Shown here: piece by piece, positions 10,976 through 22,734 of the stretch | Numbering within the stretch: position 1 is the stretch's first letter | How the letters are laid out: each line of letters starts with the position of its first letter | Assembly: GCF_003573695.1 (NCBI RefSeq) | Contig: NC_039358.1 | Coordinates: forward strand, 230,591,560 to 230,655,559 | From: Papaver somniferum | Taxonomy: Eukaryota; Streptophyta; Magnoliopsida; Ranunculales; Papaveraceae | Length of the DNA stretch: 64,000 nt | Direction: 5' to 3' | Notes under the pieces: generated by a model | What the model was told of the DNA's origin: nothing | Database searches by the model: none | Seen by the model: the letters and a program-made list of their open reading frames with translations, nothing else | Program-made: the position numbers and the translations under genes

Positions 10976-12011
10976 TGCCAAGATGATCCTACATTTCTTA
11001 AAATAGTACGAGAGAGAGTTGTCTTTTCATTGTACATTGTCTTTTCTTATATAGTCTTTCCAAACGCCCTTTTCTTTTTATGACATCTTGACATGTGTCC
11101 TAAACCTCCTTAATTACTGTTAATGTCATCCTTTTCCTAATGTAACCTTTTTCTTCTCCACTAATTCCCCTCTTATCCCTTCTGCATTATGGGGATTCCC
11201 TTGGTGGACTTGGACTCAACCCCCAAGACCCCATGTTTCTTGTTAGGACATCCTCCTCCTTTGAGGCATACCAACCCATGTTAGAGGAGATTATTTTTCA
11301 TGTATCAACACTATCCACCAAACAATCAACATTAATGAACCTGCATCAAAGAGGCAAAGAAAGCCTAATTCTAAATATGATGTGCAAGGTTATATTGGTT
11401 GTTGTACTGTTGTTTTCATGTTTGTTGGGATATATTTGTAGTTGTGCTGTTTTTTTTTTACCTTTTCAAAGACAATACTTAGTGGATGTGGTCACTTTTT
11501 TTCTTTTTTTTGGAGACATTTAGTAGTGATGATGTACTGAACCATGTTATGTTACTAGGTTTTTAAGACTTTTGCAATTAGTTTAATTAATTAGAATCTT
11601 TTAAAGTTCACTGTTTATATTATTGTACTTACCATCGTTGATATTGGGCTAGCTGCCATTTTTTTAAATCATGTGGATATGGGGAACAAGATGAATACAA
11701 CGGTCAAGAAAAAGTTCATCGTCTACCATCCATCCAAATAATAAGAAACGTGGAGATGATATAAGTCAGGTGGATATACACGTAATTATTTAAAAAGAAA
11801 GGGTAAAATTGTAATTGAGATGGACACGTGTAAAATGTGAGCCATTAGATGATCTATGACGTGTCGTCACTGGATGAGATCTAGTTATATTGTGAGCGTG
11901 TGATTCTCACAAGTGGTGGAGGTACATCCATCTTTCATATCGCATGTGTAATCCCACAAGTATGCATATATTGACCAATTAACGTCCAATGTTGACAGTC
12001 GAGCATACTCC
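10976..12011. other. gene-free stretch
   Basis: No convincing gene. A short open frame near 11233-11523 is hydrophobic and unmatched. The sequence near 11780-11900 contains CACGTGT- and ACGTG-like words, but nothing ties them to a gene. Confidence 0.4.
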
Positions 12012-12079
12012 CAAGATTACAGTCGATTACACTCGATTTTGGGGCATATTTCAAGATTACAGTCGATTTTGGGGCATAT
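12012..12079. repeat. short direct duplication
   Basis: CAAGATTACAGTCGATT and TTTTGGGGCATAT each occur twice in the same order within 70 bases, a simple local duplication. Confidence 0.8.
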
Positions 12080-12574
12080 CCAATTTTTTCCATTACAAAA
12101 GGACCCATGGACACTTTGATTTTTGAGGAACTTAAAAAGAAATAGGCTAATTGTACAGATGCCACCTGTTGTAAAGATCATCGGTGTTGCATGCAATATT
12201 TCAATGAAAAACAAATGTAATCTTTTAATTTTGCTGTGTATTCTTTTTCTAGTACCCCTCTGTCAAAATCCTAGCTCCGTCCCTTGATACTGATAAAGAT
12301 AAAAATAGGGGTATTAGTGTCTGTATACCTCTGGGTACTGTGGTAGTGAATAGTGATCGAGGGATTTCCATAGCCATTAAGAAAAATGATGAGATAAACA
12401 CCGCAGAAGAAGGGGAAGAGTTTGTTTCGGGATAAGATGAGAATCAAAGAGAAGAAAAGATATAAAAAAGGGGGGCGTTGAGTTATGGTTTTGGGTCAAA
12501 TCTGATTTAGAAAAACAAGAGAGTGTTCCGAAGTAATAGACAGTTGGATCGGATTGAGAGAGAAATATGAATAT

Positions 12575-12616
12575 GAAGAGAAGAGAAGAGAAGAGAAGAG
12601 AAGAGAAGGGAAGGGA
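12575..12616. repeat. (GAAGA)n microsatellite
   Basis: About eight pentamer units of GAAGA, the last ones drifting to GGAAG. Confidence 0.95.
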
Positions 12617-13340
12617 AATGAGTGGACCGGAGAGTAGATCTATTTACATTTCAAATGACCAGCCTACCTTGCTACTCAAGGAATCAAATTGAAACGGGTG
12701 CCAAACATGCATCGAGCATTCCAACACGTATTTAGCCTCAACGTTTTCACTTTTCATACAACACACCAAGTACACACGGCAAAGTAACGTGGTATCGCTG
12801 TGTTTGCAAAATGAGCAGTGGGCTTCCAAAATTATTTCCACATATTTAGTGAGATAAAATTCTTTTCCTTACCATCTTATTAGAAATTGCAAAAACATAA
12901 TTGGCGAGGCGGATAGCAATTCTGAAGACTTAAAGGTATAGGTAAATAAATCTTCCACATCCAACAGTGAGGAAACCGTGATTTTTTATTGTGTGAAATA
13001 AATTTTTTGTGATTTTTATGAAAGGAAAGTTTTTGTGAGAACACTTACCAATGCATGATTGGTTTAAAAAGAATAGGAAAAAAATCAGAAAAAAGAATCT
13101 AAAATAAATTTGGAATTTCATGAAGTGACAATATTTAGGTGAGGACACTTGACAACTGTATGATTGGTTTAAAAATTACAAACCCAAAAGGATAACATAA
13201 TTTACCGTGTTTGGAATTTTATGGAAGTCCAAATGCAACTTGAAAATCGAATGATTTTTATATTACGATTATTTTTATAAAATTAATATATAAATAGGAA
13301 AAAAATCCATATATTTTATGCGAAAGTAAAAGAAATTTTC
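12617..13340. other. gene-free stretch with a diverged direct repeat
   Basis: Two similar blocks near 13030-13070 and 13135-13175 share GAGAACACTT/GAGGACACTT and TGATTGGTTTAAAAA. Otherwise the stretch is AT-rich and non-coding. Confidence 0.4.
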
Positions 13341-14060
13341 TTTTACACATATCCTCCACCTATTAAATGTATTTTTCCCGCCACACCAAATCAAAAATAC
13401 ATCTCCATAGGAGGGCAAAGCCCCGCGCACACCAGATCGAAAATCACAAAATTGATTAAAAAGACCAAAATCAACAATTCCTGGGTGAAATGGACAGTTA
13501 GATTTTGATACTGTTTAAATGGACAAAAATGTAAAAATAGGCAAGATGTAACAAGTTTCATCGTGCCCATTTTCAAATATTTTTTTCTTATTTTTAATTT
13601 ACACAGGATGTATCCAGTTTCATCCTTACTATTTTTTTTGGTCATTTCACCCAAACTATTTTTTACTCGTCCATTTGAACCGTAATTTAAAAATATTTGG
13701 ACAAATGACCCATTTTCTGATCGAAAATACATTGCCACGGGACGGGGCGAAGCCCCGCGCATACCAAGTTGAAAGGAAAAAATAAAATAAAATCTACATA
13801 TATTTTCCACCTATTCAATGTATTTTCCCGACACACAAATCAAAAATACGTCTCCACCAAATCAAAAAGGCATCGTTACAGGGCGGGCGAAGCCCCGTGG
13901 ACACCAAATCATACATCGCCATGGGTGGGGCTTCGCACACCAAATCATACATCACCACGCACACCAAAAAATACATCGCCACGGACAGGGCGAAGCCCCG
14001 CCCACACCAAGCTAAGAAAATAAGATGCCCGGTGCGTAGCACGGGGACAAATCTAGCTAG
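13341..14060 (+). mobile_element. Helitron-like 3' end with repeated GC-rich hairpins
   Basis: The right end has a GC hairpin (CCCGGTGCGTAGCACGGGG, 14029-14046 approximately) about 6-10 bases before CTAG, with a T following the second CTAG at 14057-14060. This is the form of Helitron 3' termini. Upstream, the words GCGAAGCCCCG or GCAAAGCCCCG followed by CACACCAAATC and ATACATC recur several times (13420, 13746, 13888, 13987). A block beginning TCCACCTATTNAATGTATTTT occurs at 13353 and 13807. I could not fix the 5' TC end or find a Rep/helicase frame, so this is a non-autonomous or fragmented copy. Confidence 0.55.
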
Positions 14061-15000
14061 TTCTGATTTGGTTTTCTTAATTGTTACTGTGAAACATTCT
14101 TGTTTTAAGATTTTTGGAGAATAAAAATCAAAATTGAAAATATATTAAACAACTAATTAATATTAGAGGCATTTATTTGTTTTTGTGTTGTCTCCGAGTC
14201 GAGTGTTGATGTCTTGAACATCCCTGTAAACACCATAGAAAGAAGAAACTGGTAACGGTAGATTGAGGCACATGTTTAACATACTGTCCTTAAGACAAGA
14301 ATGCCCGGCTACGCTCTAAAAAAGATGATGCTATATCCCTACGAGTACATTCCTCCAAGATACAACAATCTTAACAAGTTTGAATAGCACAATCAAACCT
14401 TGTCCTTCTAGAACTTGGCAGCGGAAAACTCACGTCGTTAGCACTTAAACCCTCGTATCAATCATACAAAGACGAAGAAGAAGTTCTTAAAAAGACAGAT
14501 GCAAGAGGGGTTCTACTTCATATAAACCCTTGCGCAAATCCAAAATATATAAGGTAAATTTATCCCATAAAAATCTAAGTGATAAATTTTGAAGGTATTT
14601 TAAGTTTTTTAAAAAACCATTTTATAATAAATTTTTATTCACATAAAACCGGTGGTTTTCCAACATTCTTTATCCAAAATATATTGCTTCATTTTGTGTC
14701 AAAGTACGTCAATAGAATCATTCATGTTCTGATCCGCAGTTATAGCCTTTTGGTACTTCTAGGAATTTTTATTTGTATTTCTCCTAAATTGATTTTCCCT
14801 TTTTTGTTTACTAGATTTTTTAGTGTTCAAAGATTCTGCTCATAGTTTATGTCTATGGGTACCTAACGAATGATGACCAAAATTACAGTCATACTCAAAT
14901 CAATTTTCTCACCGAGGGAGAGAATGACCGGTTGCTAAATATCCGATTCCAATCACTTTTCAAGTCTATTGATTCTCCCCTGATTCAATTATATCTACGA
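14061..15000. other. gene-free stretch left of CACTA-I
   Basis: AT-rich, no gene recognised. Short open frames are unmatched. It ends in CGA (14998-15000), the left target duplication of CACTA-I. Confidence 0.4.
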
Positions 15001-15254
15001 CACTAGCGGAAAAGAGGCTATTTAAGACGTAATGAAACGACCCAAATACCTAATGTCTCAAAACCACCACAAGTCGAATGTGTTGTTGCCTAAAGTCAAG
15101 TTGTCGTTGTAGTTGGACTTTTGTTGACTTTTAGAACGACACAAGTGATTTTGTTGCTGACCAAAGTCAAGTTGTCGTAGTGGCTGGACTTTCATTGACT
15201 TCCATAGGGACAATGTTGATGGTTTTTTTTCTGTAATAGATTTTTTAATGCCTT

Positions 15255-15775
15255 TTGGGATTGAGAATTCTAACTGATCTAACGGCTCTCATTCCCCTCT
15301 TCTCTCACCTAGAAAAGCCTAGCTTATCTTATTTTATTTTTTTTTCTCCTTCTGCCTTTTTTTTCTCTTCTCTTTCGAACTCTCCACGGCCAAAACTTTA
15401 CTCCAAAAAAATTCCTTATCCCTCCAATCCATCTGCTATTTCACGAAGTGATCTTTATGAACCAAAATCCTTTTACTCTTCATCTCACCAATCCATCTGC
15501 TATTTCACATAGACCAACAGATCTTCATGAACCAAAATAATTAACAGATCTACTCCATGTATCTGATGTTTCTTGTGCTGCTCTGGTATTATCTAGATCC
15601 GTGAATTCTCATATAGAAAAGGTATAATCACTTTCTCTCTTTGATTTATACTGCTTAATAAATTTAGGGATTTATTGTTTTTTGTTTTTAAGAAATGACT
15701 GTTATGAAATTAATTTTTGGGGTTTTTGGTTTTGTTTATAGATTTTTGCTTATAATGGAAGGTGCTTCTTATACA
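15255..15775 (+). other. leader-like and first-exon-like segment inside CACTA-I
   Basis: Pyrimidine-rich sequence (TTTTTTTTCTCCTTCTGCC and similar) followed by purine-poor leader sequence resembles a plant 5' UTR. GT donors follow at about 15620 (GAAAAG/GTATAA) and 15776. The small exon with ATG at 15754 (MEGASYT) ends in CAG/GTAAG. It may be captured promoter and first exons of one of the host genes downstream. The gene of origin of this part is not identified. Confidence 0.4.
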
Positions 15776-16501
15776 GGTAAGAACTAATTTTGCTAGCCTT
15801 TTTTCTCATAAACTCTGATTTGCTACAGGGGTTTTGTTTAGTATTAATTTCTAATGATTTTTTCTTTTTATAGAGATTGTTTGTTGAATTTGATTTTATT
15901 TTGGGTGTTTTTGTTTGAATATTACTTATGGGTTTTGTTTATTATCATGTTTTAGGGTCTGGGTTTTTGTTTTTCTTAGTTAATTCTTAATTTGCTGTAA
16001 GAATGATACCACTATGTCATTCAGCAATACATTGTATCATCATACTCCTTCATCTATGTATATTTCTATGTAATAAAACGAAAAAGTTTCAACAGATAAA
16101 CCATGGCCAACTTCATAAAGTGGAGGTTACGGGTTGTCTATCAGTGATATGTATTATTTAGTAACTGGAGACATTTTGATGTTTTTACAATGTAGGATTA
16201 ATATCTTGTGAGAATCTAAGATTAATATTACAGAAGTTTCGGTATTCAACGTTGGATTCAGTTAAAGAACTAGAAGATTATATCTTTATCTTGGTAACAC
16301 GAACTAGTACATTATCTAATACTAGTACTAAGTTTCTTTATCTTGGTACGTTAGTTAACTCTCATGGTCCTATTGATTCCGATAGTGTTGTGTTCGTTCC
16401 AATGGTGGGGTAATTTCTGGATGAACACTGTCGATAATGCTTTTAATTGGTACCTTTTTAGGATTGATTAGACCTATTTTCATGTAATGTACATTTGCTA
16501 A

Positions 16502-17125
16502 AGTTACTGCTGCTGCAAATTCTACACTAGGACTTGGAAGATATCCACCTTTTAAGAGAGGTAGTTATGCCTTTCTATATTTAAGGGCCTTTGGTCAGTG
16601 TTTCTTGTGTTTTATGGAGTTTGCTAAAGTTTGTATCATGCTAAAAGTAATTGGACCTTCATACCAGGTTGTGGCCATTGCAAGTACTGCTTTAGAGAAT
16701 TTTAAGAATGAAGCTAAAAAATGGTGGTTGCTCTAGTTGATATGAAACGTGCTTTTGTGCCTCAACACTTTATCCGTTTGGTTCAAAGAAGGTATGCTCA
16801 GAATAGGATTACTTCTTTTTCTCACGAACATATATTGCATATCGACTTCTTTCCACATAGATTATGGATTGTTTGACCTATGGTGTCTTAGTTTTGATAA
16901 ATACGTAAAACATTTTTTAGTATACAAAAGTGCTTGAGTAAGTTCTCGTAGCTTCTGGTGTTGATGCGGAATAGATTAAATAATTACTTTCTTTTGGTAG
17001 ACTCACTCTGTTTTTCTTCTTTGATGTTTGATCTTATCAGGATGGACAGACAGCGCAGAGAGGAAGAGGTAAAAAAACAATTCATTAAAAAAGGGCAAGA
17101 TGCAGAACAATCTCTACTGAACAGA
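16502..17125 (+). pseudogene. captured fragment of a dynamin-related protein 2 (DRP2) gene
   Basis: Three consecutive exons of a plant DRP2 (large GTPase acting in clathrin-coated vesicle formation) are recognisable with introns between them. Exon 16502-16560 reads LGLGRYPPFKR. Exon 16668-16791 reads [18 protein letters not shown], then, after a 1-base loss, [20 protein letters not shown] and VQRR. Exon 17041-17125 reads MDRQRREEEVKKQFIKKGQD with AEQSLLNR. These match the C-terminal part of the dynamin stalk/GED-side region just before the PH domain. The GTPase and PH domains are absent. AG acceptors and GT donors are preserved, so capture was from DNA, not from mRNA. The frame loss makes it non-functional as DRP2. 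Confidence 0.88.
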
Positions 17126-17272
17126 GTATGGGATTTGCTATTGTTCAATTATCTGCACTTAATACAACCAAAATATCCTTTTACCTTCGTTCTTCCAGAA
17201 GCTTCAATATGATATATACAATCTGATATATATAATCTTTTGTGATTATCATGTATTTGAAATTCTTCGCAG

Positions 17273-17763
17273 ATCAACCTCATTGTTGAGACTTCTGATA
17301 ATGCTGAAGTTGGTTGTAGCTGATGGGAAGTTGAATTTAGATGATAATGCTGCTTTCCGCCAGAAAAAGATCTTTGCTCTTCCTGATAGGACCCAAGAGC
17401 ACCCTCGAGAATTTTGACCATGTTAATCTGGTTTTCTTTCCTTATACTCATTTGTCGTTGTGCAAAATGAAAACTTGCAGACTAATATCTCTGTACATTT
17501 GATCTAAGGATTGTCTAGTACTTTGTCATGTATGAATATAAGTAGCAAGAGTAACAGTAGGTGAACTATTTTGTTCAATTCATGACATTCATTTTATTGG
17601 ATTTCAGGTGGCTTGATTTGAACACATGGGCTTAGATGAGAAAATTGGGTACATTGTTAATGGTCATGCGGGATTTTACAATTTCTACCATGGACATAAT
17701 TAAGTTGCCTGTGGAACTACTGCCAATTTTTTAGATGCCGATGGCAGTGCTTCTGAACCCCAG
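17273..17763 (+). pseudogene. captured fragment of succinyl-CoA ligase beta subunit gene
   Basis: Two exons match the mitochondrial ADP-forming succinyl-CoA ligase beta subunit of plants (TCA cycle). Exon 17273-17411 reads INLIVETSDN, then in another frame LVVADGKLNLDDNAAFRQK and IFALPDRTQEHPRE. Exon 17608-17763 reads MGLDEKIGYIVNGH and TTANFLDADGSASEPQ and ends CAG/GTACTT. These correspond to the family's DAKLNFDDNAAFRQKE, YIGLDGEIGCMVNG and PANFLDVGGNASEGQ. Stops (for example the TGA near 17304 and TGA near 17614) and frame changes mean no enzyme. It follows the DRP2 fragment after about 150 bp, a join that would not exist in the genome outside the transposon. Confidence 0.88.
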
Positions 17764-18913
17764 GTACTTTTCTCATCTGTAGTTAATTTCTCCCTAAAGC
17801 TAGCACTCTGCAATTCAGTCATATCAATTAACTTTTATTGTTTATGCTTTTTCAACCAAAACTGGTCTCTCCACCCACCGACATCTTCTCTTGAGGTTAT
17901 CACACATAGCAGGCTCGTTTAATGGTTCTTAGACTAGTATATCGAATGATCTTTATTCCTCTAGTCAAAATGCCTTGACTAGTATATCGAATGATCTCCA
18001 CCCACAATCATTCGCTATAGAGTGGTTCTTAGACTAGAGGTTATCACACATAGCAATGATCTTTATTCCTCTAGTCAATGTGACTTGACTAACACATTTT
18101 GATTTATTTTTCTCTTCTTTTGCAGCTAAGTGACATCCTATCGGCAGAATTTGGAGTAGCTCTTGCAGTGTGAGCTCAAGTAGGCACGCAAAAGCAAGCG
18201 CATATGTCCTCCGAAACTTCGTTGGAGGCTTCCCTTCCTCCTCTTTTATGCTAACATGTCTACATGTTCTGATCACCATGAAGTAAAGCATGCATAGTGT
18301 GAATAAGTATGTCACTTGGCTCTGTTAAGGCGCTACCATTTTATCCATCAGATTTACACTTATCTGTTTGTTTTAGTTTGTGGAAAGTATTCTTACTGTT
18401 ACTGTATTGTGCAGATCAGAAAGTTGTTGAATTTTAAGTTGCAAGGGTGCAAGATGAATCTAAAGTCTAATTTGGGATGGCTCCTAAGGTAAGCATTGTT
18501 AGTGTTCTCTTCTAGTTTCCTGCAGTAGTCATAAGACTCGTAACCTTCCGAGTCTTTCCAGACAGGAACATAGTTTACAACATTGCGTTTTTCAAATTTC
18601 TAACATTTAGACATTCACCTATATCCTCCATGTTGGTTTCTATGCAAATTATGATTAAGACCCTAGCAGATAGGTATTGAAAATTAGGATAACTGAGTTT
18701 ACGTCGCAACCACAAAATGTAGGTTATATCGCAAAGCCTTACGATCACAAGGCGAACATTTTCAGTTTCACAATTGTGTTGTAGGAGATGCTAACTAGAA
18801 AGGTAAAAAATCTAGTAAAATTTTGTTTGGAAACTGAACTTGGCGAAAAATATATACAGTACTTCACTTCAAATATACAGTTTTATTAATTATTACCATT
18901 TTCCCTGTAATAG

Positions 18914-19190
18914 ACGAGAAAATTTTTGATGGGGGCGTTTTTGGATGGGGGCATGGGCGACAAATAAGATGTCGACATGTGTATTTCCAATTAATTGCTT
19001 CTAACAAAGTTTGTTTCCAAAAATATAAAAGAAATGTATTTTTGGAGAAAAATATTGCTTATCATAATTGTTTATATCTTATGTTTGGAAACCGGATTTG
19101 TGAAAACAATTAATATGAAGGACACATGTCATCATCTTATTCGTCCCCCATGCCCCCATCCAAAAACGCCCCCATCAAAAAATTTCTCGT
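18914..19190. mobile_element. 277-bp foldback (MITE-like) element inside CACTA-I
   Basis: Long terminal inverted repeats of about 55 bases: ACGAGAAAATTTTTGATGGG and GGCGTTTTTGGATGGGGGCA at the left, with their complements at the right ending AAAAATTTCTCGT. The centre is unrelated. I could not identify a clean target duplication, so the superfamily is open. Confidence 0.8.
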
Positions 19191-19847
19191 ACTGCTGGAT
19201 AAGGAAATGTTGAAAAGGGTTGTGCTTCTACAGGATCTTCTCTCAAGCAAGCTGGTGCCAAGGTCCTCATGACTGAAATAGTGGTTGAAATTTTTAGGAA
19301 TTGTTGTATCACTTCTCTTTAAGAAACCTTAATAAGAATCTTTTCTCTAATGATTTTGGACTAAATTTATGAGCATAGTTCAATGTAATGGAGTTGTCAT
19401 TTGGTATTAGATGATTCAAGTTTTATTTGGAATTTGAATTTGAATTTTAGTATTTTAATTAATTGTCATTTGAATTTGAGAATTTTAGTAATTTCATTTG
19501 AATTTGAGAATTTTAGTAATTTCATGAATTTTCTTCTGAACTTCGGTGCAATTTGAGTTTCATTTTAGTATAATTTGAATCTGAACTATTTCAGCCCAGT
19601 CAGAATAATCGGAGTCAGCCAGATCTGACTTATTTTTAATATTAAATAAATCAAATACACGACGTAGTACAGGTGTCGTGCATAGCGGCGCTTTGAAAGC
19701 ATAGTAATTAACAGGCAACCGGATAGTGTCGTTCCAGAAAAAAACACTATATCTACGGCACTTTCAGCAGCAGTCTGAAAATGTTGTTTAACTGGTTCGA
19801 ACGACACTATCTGAGTATCTTAAATCAGTTGTTTTCCACTAGTGCGA

Positions 19848-20789
19848 CTTGTCGGAGATCACATATATATGGCAGTCAAAAATATTTTTTATCATTACAT
19901 CAACACGGAATTTGATAGTTTCATTCCGAGATTGTCTTTTCTTGGAATTAAAGATATCATCTTTGGTAGTATCAGTATTCGGGTTATCCCGTCCGAATCA
20001 ATTTGTCTCTAGTTTGTATACTGCATTTTTTTTCATGTTCATTCAAGGTGTAGTATATTGACTCCGATACAATCTCTCAAGTTAACATCTACTAATTGAT
20101 GTTTTCCTGCTTAATCATATCTCGGCAAGGAGTACACTTCTTTCTTAAGAAGAAGTGCTTGTTAACTCTTTTCATTGATTTTTGCTTTATGGCTGCAAAT
20201 ACATGCTCATGAAAAGTGTGACCAAAGACATGCTTTCTTCTTTCTTAATTATATCTGATTGGTCGTTTCTTCACCCTTCATAAGGTTGTTCCTAGCTTGT
20301 TGCCGGAACCATTTTTGAAATTTTCCATTCAAATCTCAACTGTCAATTTTTGACATGGTTTCCTATTCCGAAAACTCCATCTAATATTATTTCTTAATTT
20401 AAGAAATATCAATTCATTTTGAATATATGATTCGATCTTCGAGATGCATTGGTCGGTGGAGTTGTGTTTATGTCGTTTACATTGTCTATGTTACATCATC
20501 TGGACAATGCTAAATGGTGGAGTTAAAGGCTTCTGCTAAGATCAAAGTCTGTTGGAGTTTTCATTCACATGTGGGGTACTGTGGAAGCTGAAGTAACTAC
20601 TCCAGAGATGTTCAAGTTATAGAATGATGAATCCACACAGTGAAGACTATGTTTCAGTGTTGTCGTTCAAGCATTCCGGTGTTGCTGTGCAAGAGTGTTT
20701 GCAGGAATCACTCCATATTTGATTGTGTGAAGTGCGTATTTGTTCAGTTCAAGTTGTACACTTCATTTCCCTCCATGACCAACTTGAAG
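19848..20789. other. gene-free stretch right of CACTA-I
   Basis: No gene recognised. The last 200 bases (from about 20590) resemble the 3' non-coding part of a retroelement running into the LTR that follows, with CAACTTGAAGGGGCG as a possible polypurine tract at 20780-20790. Confidence 0.35.
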
Positions 20790-21420
20790 GGGCGTATTGG
20801 AATATTTAGTGAATCTACAATATATATCAAGGTGAACGTGTAGTGCGTTGATGTAGCCGTGAAGACCGTATGCAGCTTGTTTAGATAATTACGTAATCAA
20901 TTATCTACAAATGTAATACCTAGTCAAACAAGAGACAAGGCATTGAATAATCTCCTAGGTTTAGCAAACTCTATAAATAGGAGTTTAATGTAAATGTAAA
21001 TTACTCAATCATCTTCAGTAGTGAGAAGTAATCTAAATCACCCTATAGGGTTTCCCCGTGGACATGGGTCATTAGTGCCGAACCATCACGTTAATATCGT
21101 CGTATCTTCAATTAAGATTTTGGTATGTAGATTGTTTAATCTTATTTATCTTTATTTTAATTGTTTTATGATTGACGTTTAATATTATTGTTCTTTGTTA
21201 TTTGTTATCATCAATGATATCCATCTTAGTTTTGATCTACATGTCAAAATCTAAGATGGTATCAAGCAAAAATGCTCTCGATCCAATCCCTTCGGCATCT
21301 AATCTTATTATCTCAAATTACATCAAATACAAAATCAGTCTTGGATATCATTTTTTGTTTCAGACTTTCAGTCCAAACATAACTCCTCCTAGAGAGAGGG
21401 TCAATATGTACGCTTACATT
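20790..21420 (+). mobile_element. Ty1/copia LTR and degraded start of gag
   Basis: The LTR-like segment starts near TTGGAATATTTAGTGAATC (about 20793). It contains TATAAATAGG at 20971-20980 and a leader with GGTTTCCCCGTGGAC and GCCGAACCATCACG, word for word the style of plant copia LTRs. It ends near 21257 just before TGGTATCAAGC, a decayed initiator-Met tRNA primer-binding site (normally TGGTATCAGAGC). The next bases read IPSASNLIISNYIKYK, similar to the first residues of copia Gag. The rest of the element is missing. Confidence 0.6.
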
Positions 21421-22008
21421 TTTTACGTTTCCATGAGCCAATACATTTCCAGTAATTTAATCGATCATTGTTATTGGTATTTCTTTTTTTTTGTAATGTC
21501 TTTGTGGTCTGTTTGAAGCGTGAAGTTCATTGAATTTCTCGTTCACAGCATATATCATTACTTTTGTCTCAATTCTCAATCTTTTCCCGACATTTTCCTG
21601 AGATTTGGCACAATACTCGGTTGGGAAATCTAATTAGCCCAAGGCAGACATAATTCGAGCAAATATGGGTGACCATGGTCTGGAACCAACCTTCTCTTTG
21701 TTCCAAGAGGCACTTCTTTACCGTCCAACCTCAAGAGGCATTTCTTTTGCCGCCGTTTAGTGAAGATTTTCGCACACTAATTATGCATTTCAGTTCTAGA
21801 GATAGTCTGCCTTCTCTACTCCTTGGTGGAGCAAATTATGTCCTTTTTTGCAATCCTGCTTCACTTAGAAGTGCTAAAGAAGACAAAGATACTTCCAATA
21901 GCCTCTTACTCACTTAAGCATGGTAATTAAATCTCACCAGTGGTCAAGCCTCGAGTGGTAAAATGCATTAGCGTTATAGGGCCAGCGTTGAACTGTCGCT
22001 TAGGTTCC
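21421..22008. other. gene-free stretch left of Tat-A
   Basis: No recognised gene. A short open frame at 21669-21917 is unmatched. The last 80 bases (TCAAGCCTCGAGTGGTAAAA, then GCGTTATAGGGCCAGCG) faintly resemble a tRNA-derived SINE body, but not enough to call. CAAGC at 22009-22013 is the Tat-A target duplication. Confidence 0.35.
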
Positions 22009-22013
22009 CAAGC

Positions 22014-22233
22014 TGTAGGAGTGAAATATCGCACATTCATTAAGTATGCGAAATAAAGGTCATCTAATGTAAGCGAAGACTATCGCACATACTAAAATTA
22101 GGATGACGTATTTAATGATGTCAACATAGTCACGAGTAAAGTGGGATGACCTGTGCGAAGTGCAAGGTGTGCGAAGTTGAGTGAATGTACATGAGCGATT
22201 GTAACGCACAGTGATTCCGAAAATAGGGGATCT
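22014..22233 (+). repeat. Tat-A 5' LTR, part 1 (up to CACTA-II)
   Basis: First 220 bases of the LTR, ending in TCT, which is duplicated after CACTA-II. It is nearly identical to 48378-48597. Confidence 0.93.
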
Positions 22234-22734
22234 CACTACACCAAATCAAGGTTTTCCTAACAATAGGATTCCTAACTAGTTTTATTTTGGTAACTCAAAT
22301 CATTTATTATAAATCTAGTAACTCTGCTAAACGGTTAGCAAATTAAGTAATAGTTAGCATAATTAGGAATTAATTCATAAAAATTAAATAACTATTCAAA
22401 GTGTGAGATCATTAGTTATGCATCCCTAACATATTTTCTATTAAATCACTATTACAACTATTCCTACCCAAAATAGATGTCTATTAAAATTAACCCCATC
22501 TTTATAACTCTTTATCATTTTTACTAGTAACACATTTCTACATAGCTAACACAGTGATTTTTGAAATTTAGAAAATGCAAAATAAAATTTCAAGATTTTA
22601 CAAGTCTTTTGTTTGGAACCAAAAAATGGTTCTAATATCCTGGGATGACCTAAACCCGGAACTAATCCTGTCGGTGTGGGAACCAAAAATTGAGTTCCAC
22701 TTTGCGTCGTTGACATAACCAAACCAAAATCGAG

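Larger units (their letters stand above)
9481..12286. other. possible hAT-type element or two separate hAT-like ends
   Basis: The left end CAGGGGCGGAACTA at 9481 and the right end TAGCTCCGTCCCTTG at 12286 are imperfect inverted repeats of the kind many plant hAT relatives have. The flanking 8-mers (GTCCTAAG and ATACTGAT) do not match, and I find no hAT transposase frame between them. The two ends may therefore belong to different decayed elements. Between them lie G/C-repeats (TAGCCCTGGCTTAAGCC), a purine-rich leader-like stretch near 9720-9770 and the CACTA-like repeats. Confidence 0.35.
15001..19844. mobile_element. CACTA-I: gene-carrying CACTA transposon with CGA target duplication
   Basis: The left end CACTAGCGGAAAA (15001) and right end TTTTCCACTAGTG (19844) are inverted repeats, flanked on both sides by CGA (14998-15000, 19845-19847), a 3-bp duplication as CACTA transposase makes. 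Subterminal repeats are visible: AAAGTCAAGTTGTCGT with TGGACTTT twice near 15095-15200, and the ACGACAC/GTGTCGT words near both ends. No transposase frame is recognisable, so it is non-autonomous. The interior holds intron-containing fragments of two unrelated host genes, DRP2 and succinyl-CoA ligase beta, plus a promoter- or leader-like stretch, all in the + orientation. That is the pattern of transduplicating (Pack-type) CACTA elements. Confidence 0.88.

Noticed and set aside
9481..12286. Single complete hAT transposon
   Set aside because: Ends are similar, but the flanking 8-mers do not match and no transposase is visible; kept only as a low-confidence feature.
13769..14124. Pro/His/Thr-rich frames near the Helitron-like end
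   Set aside because: Overlapping frames produced by the repeated CACACCAAATC units; not protein-coding.
21938..22013. tRNA- or SINE-like body (GTGGTAAAATGCATTAGCG, GGTTCCCAAGC)
   Set aside because: A-box and B-box resemblance is too weak and no cloverleaf or poly(A) tail could be drawn.
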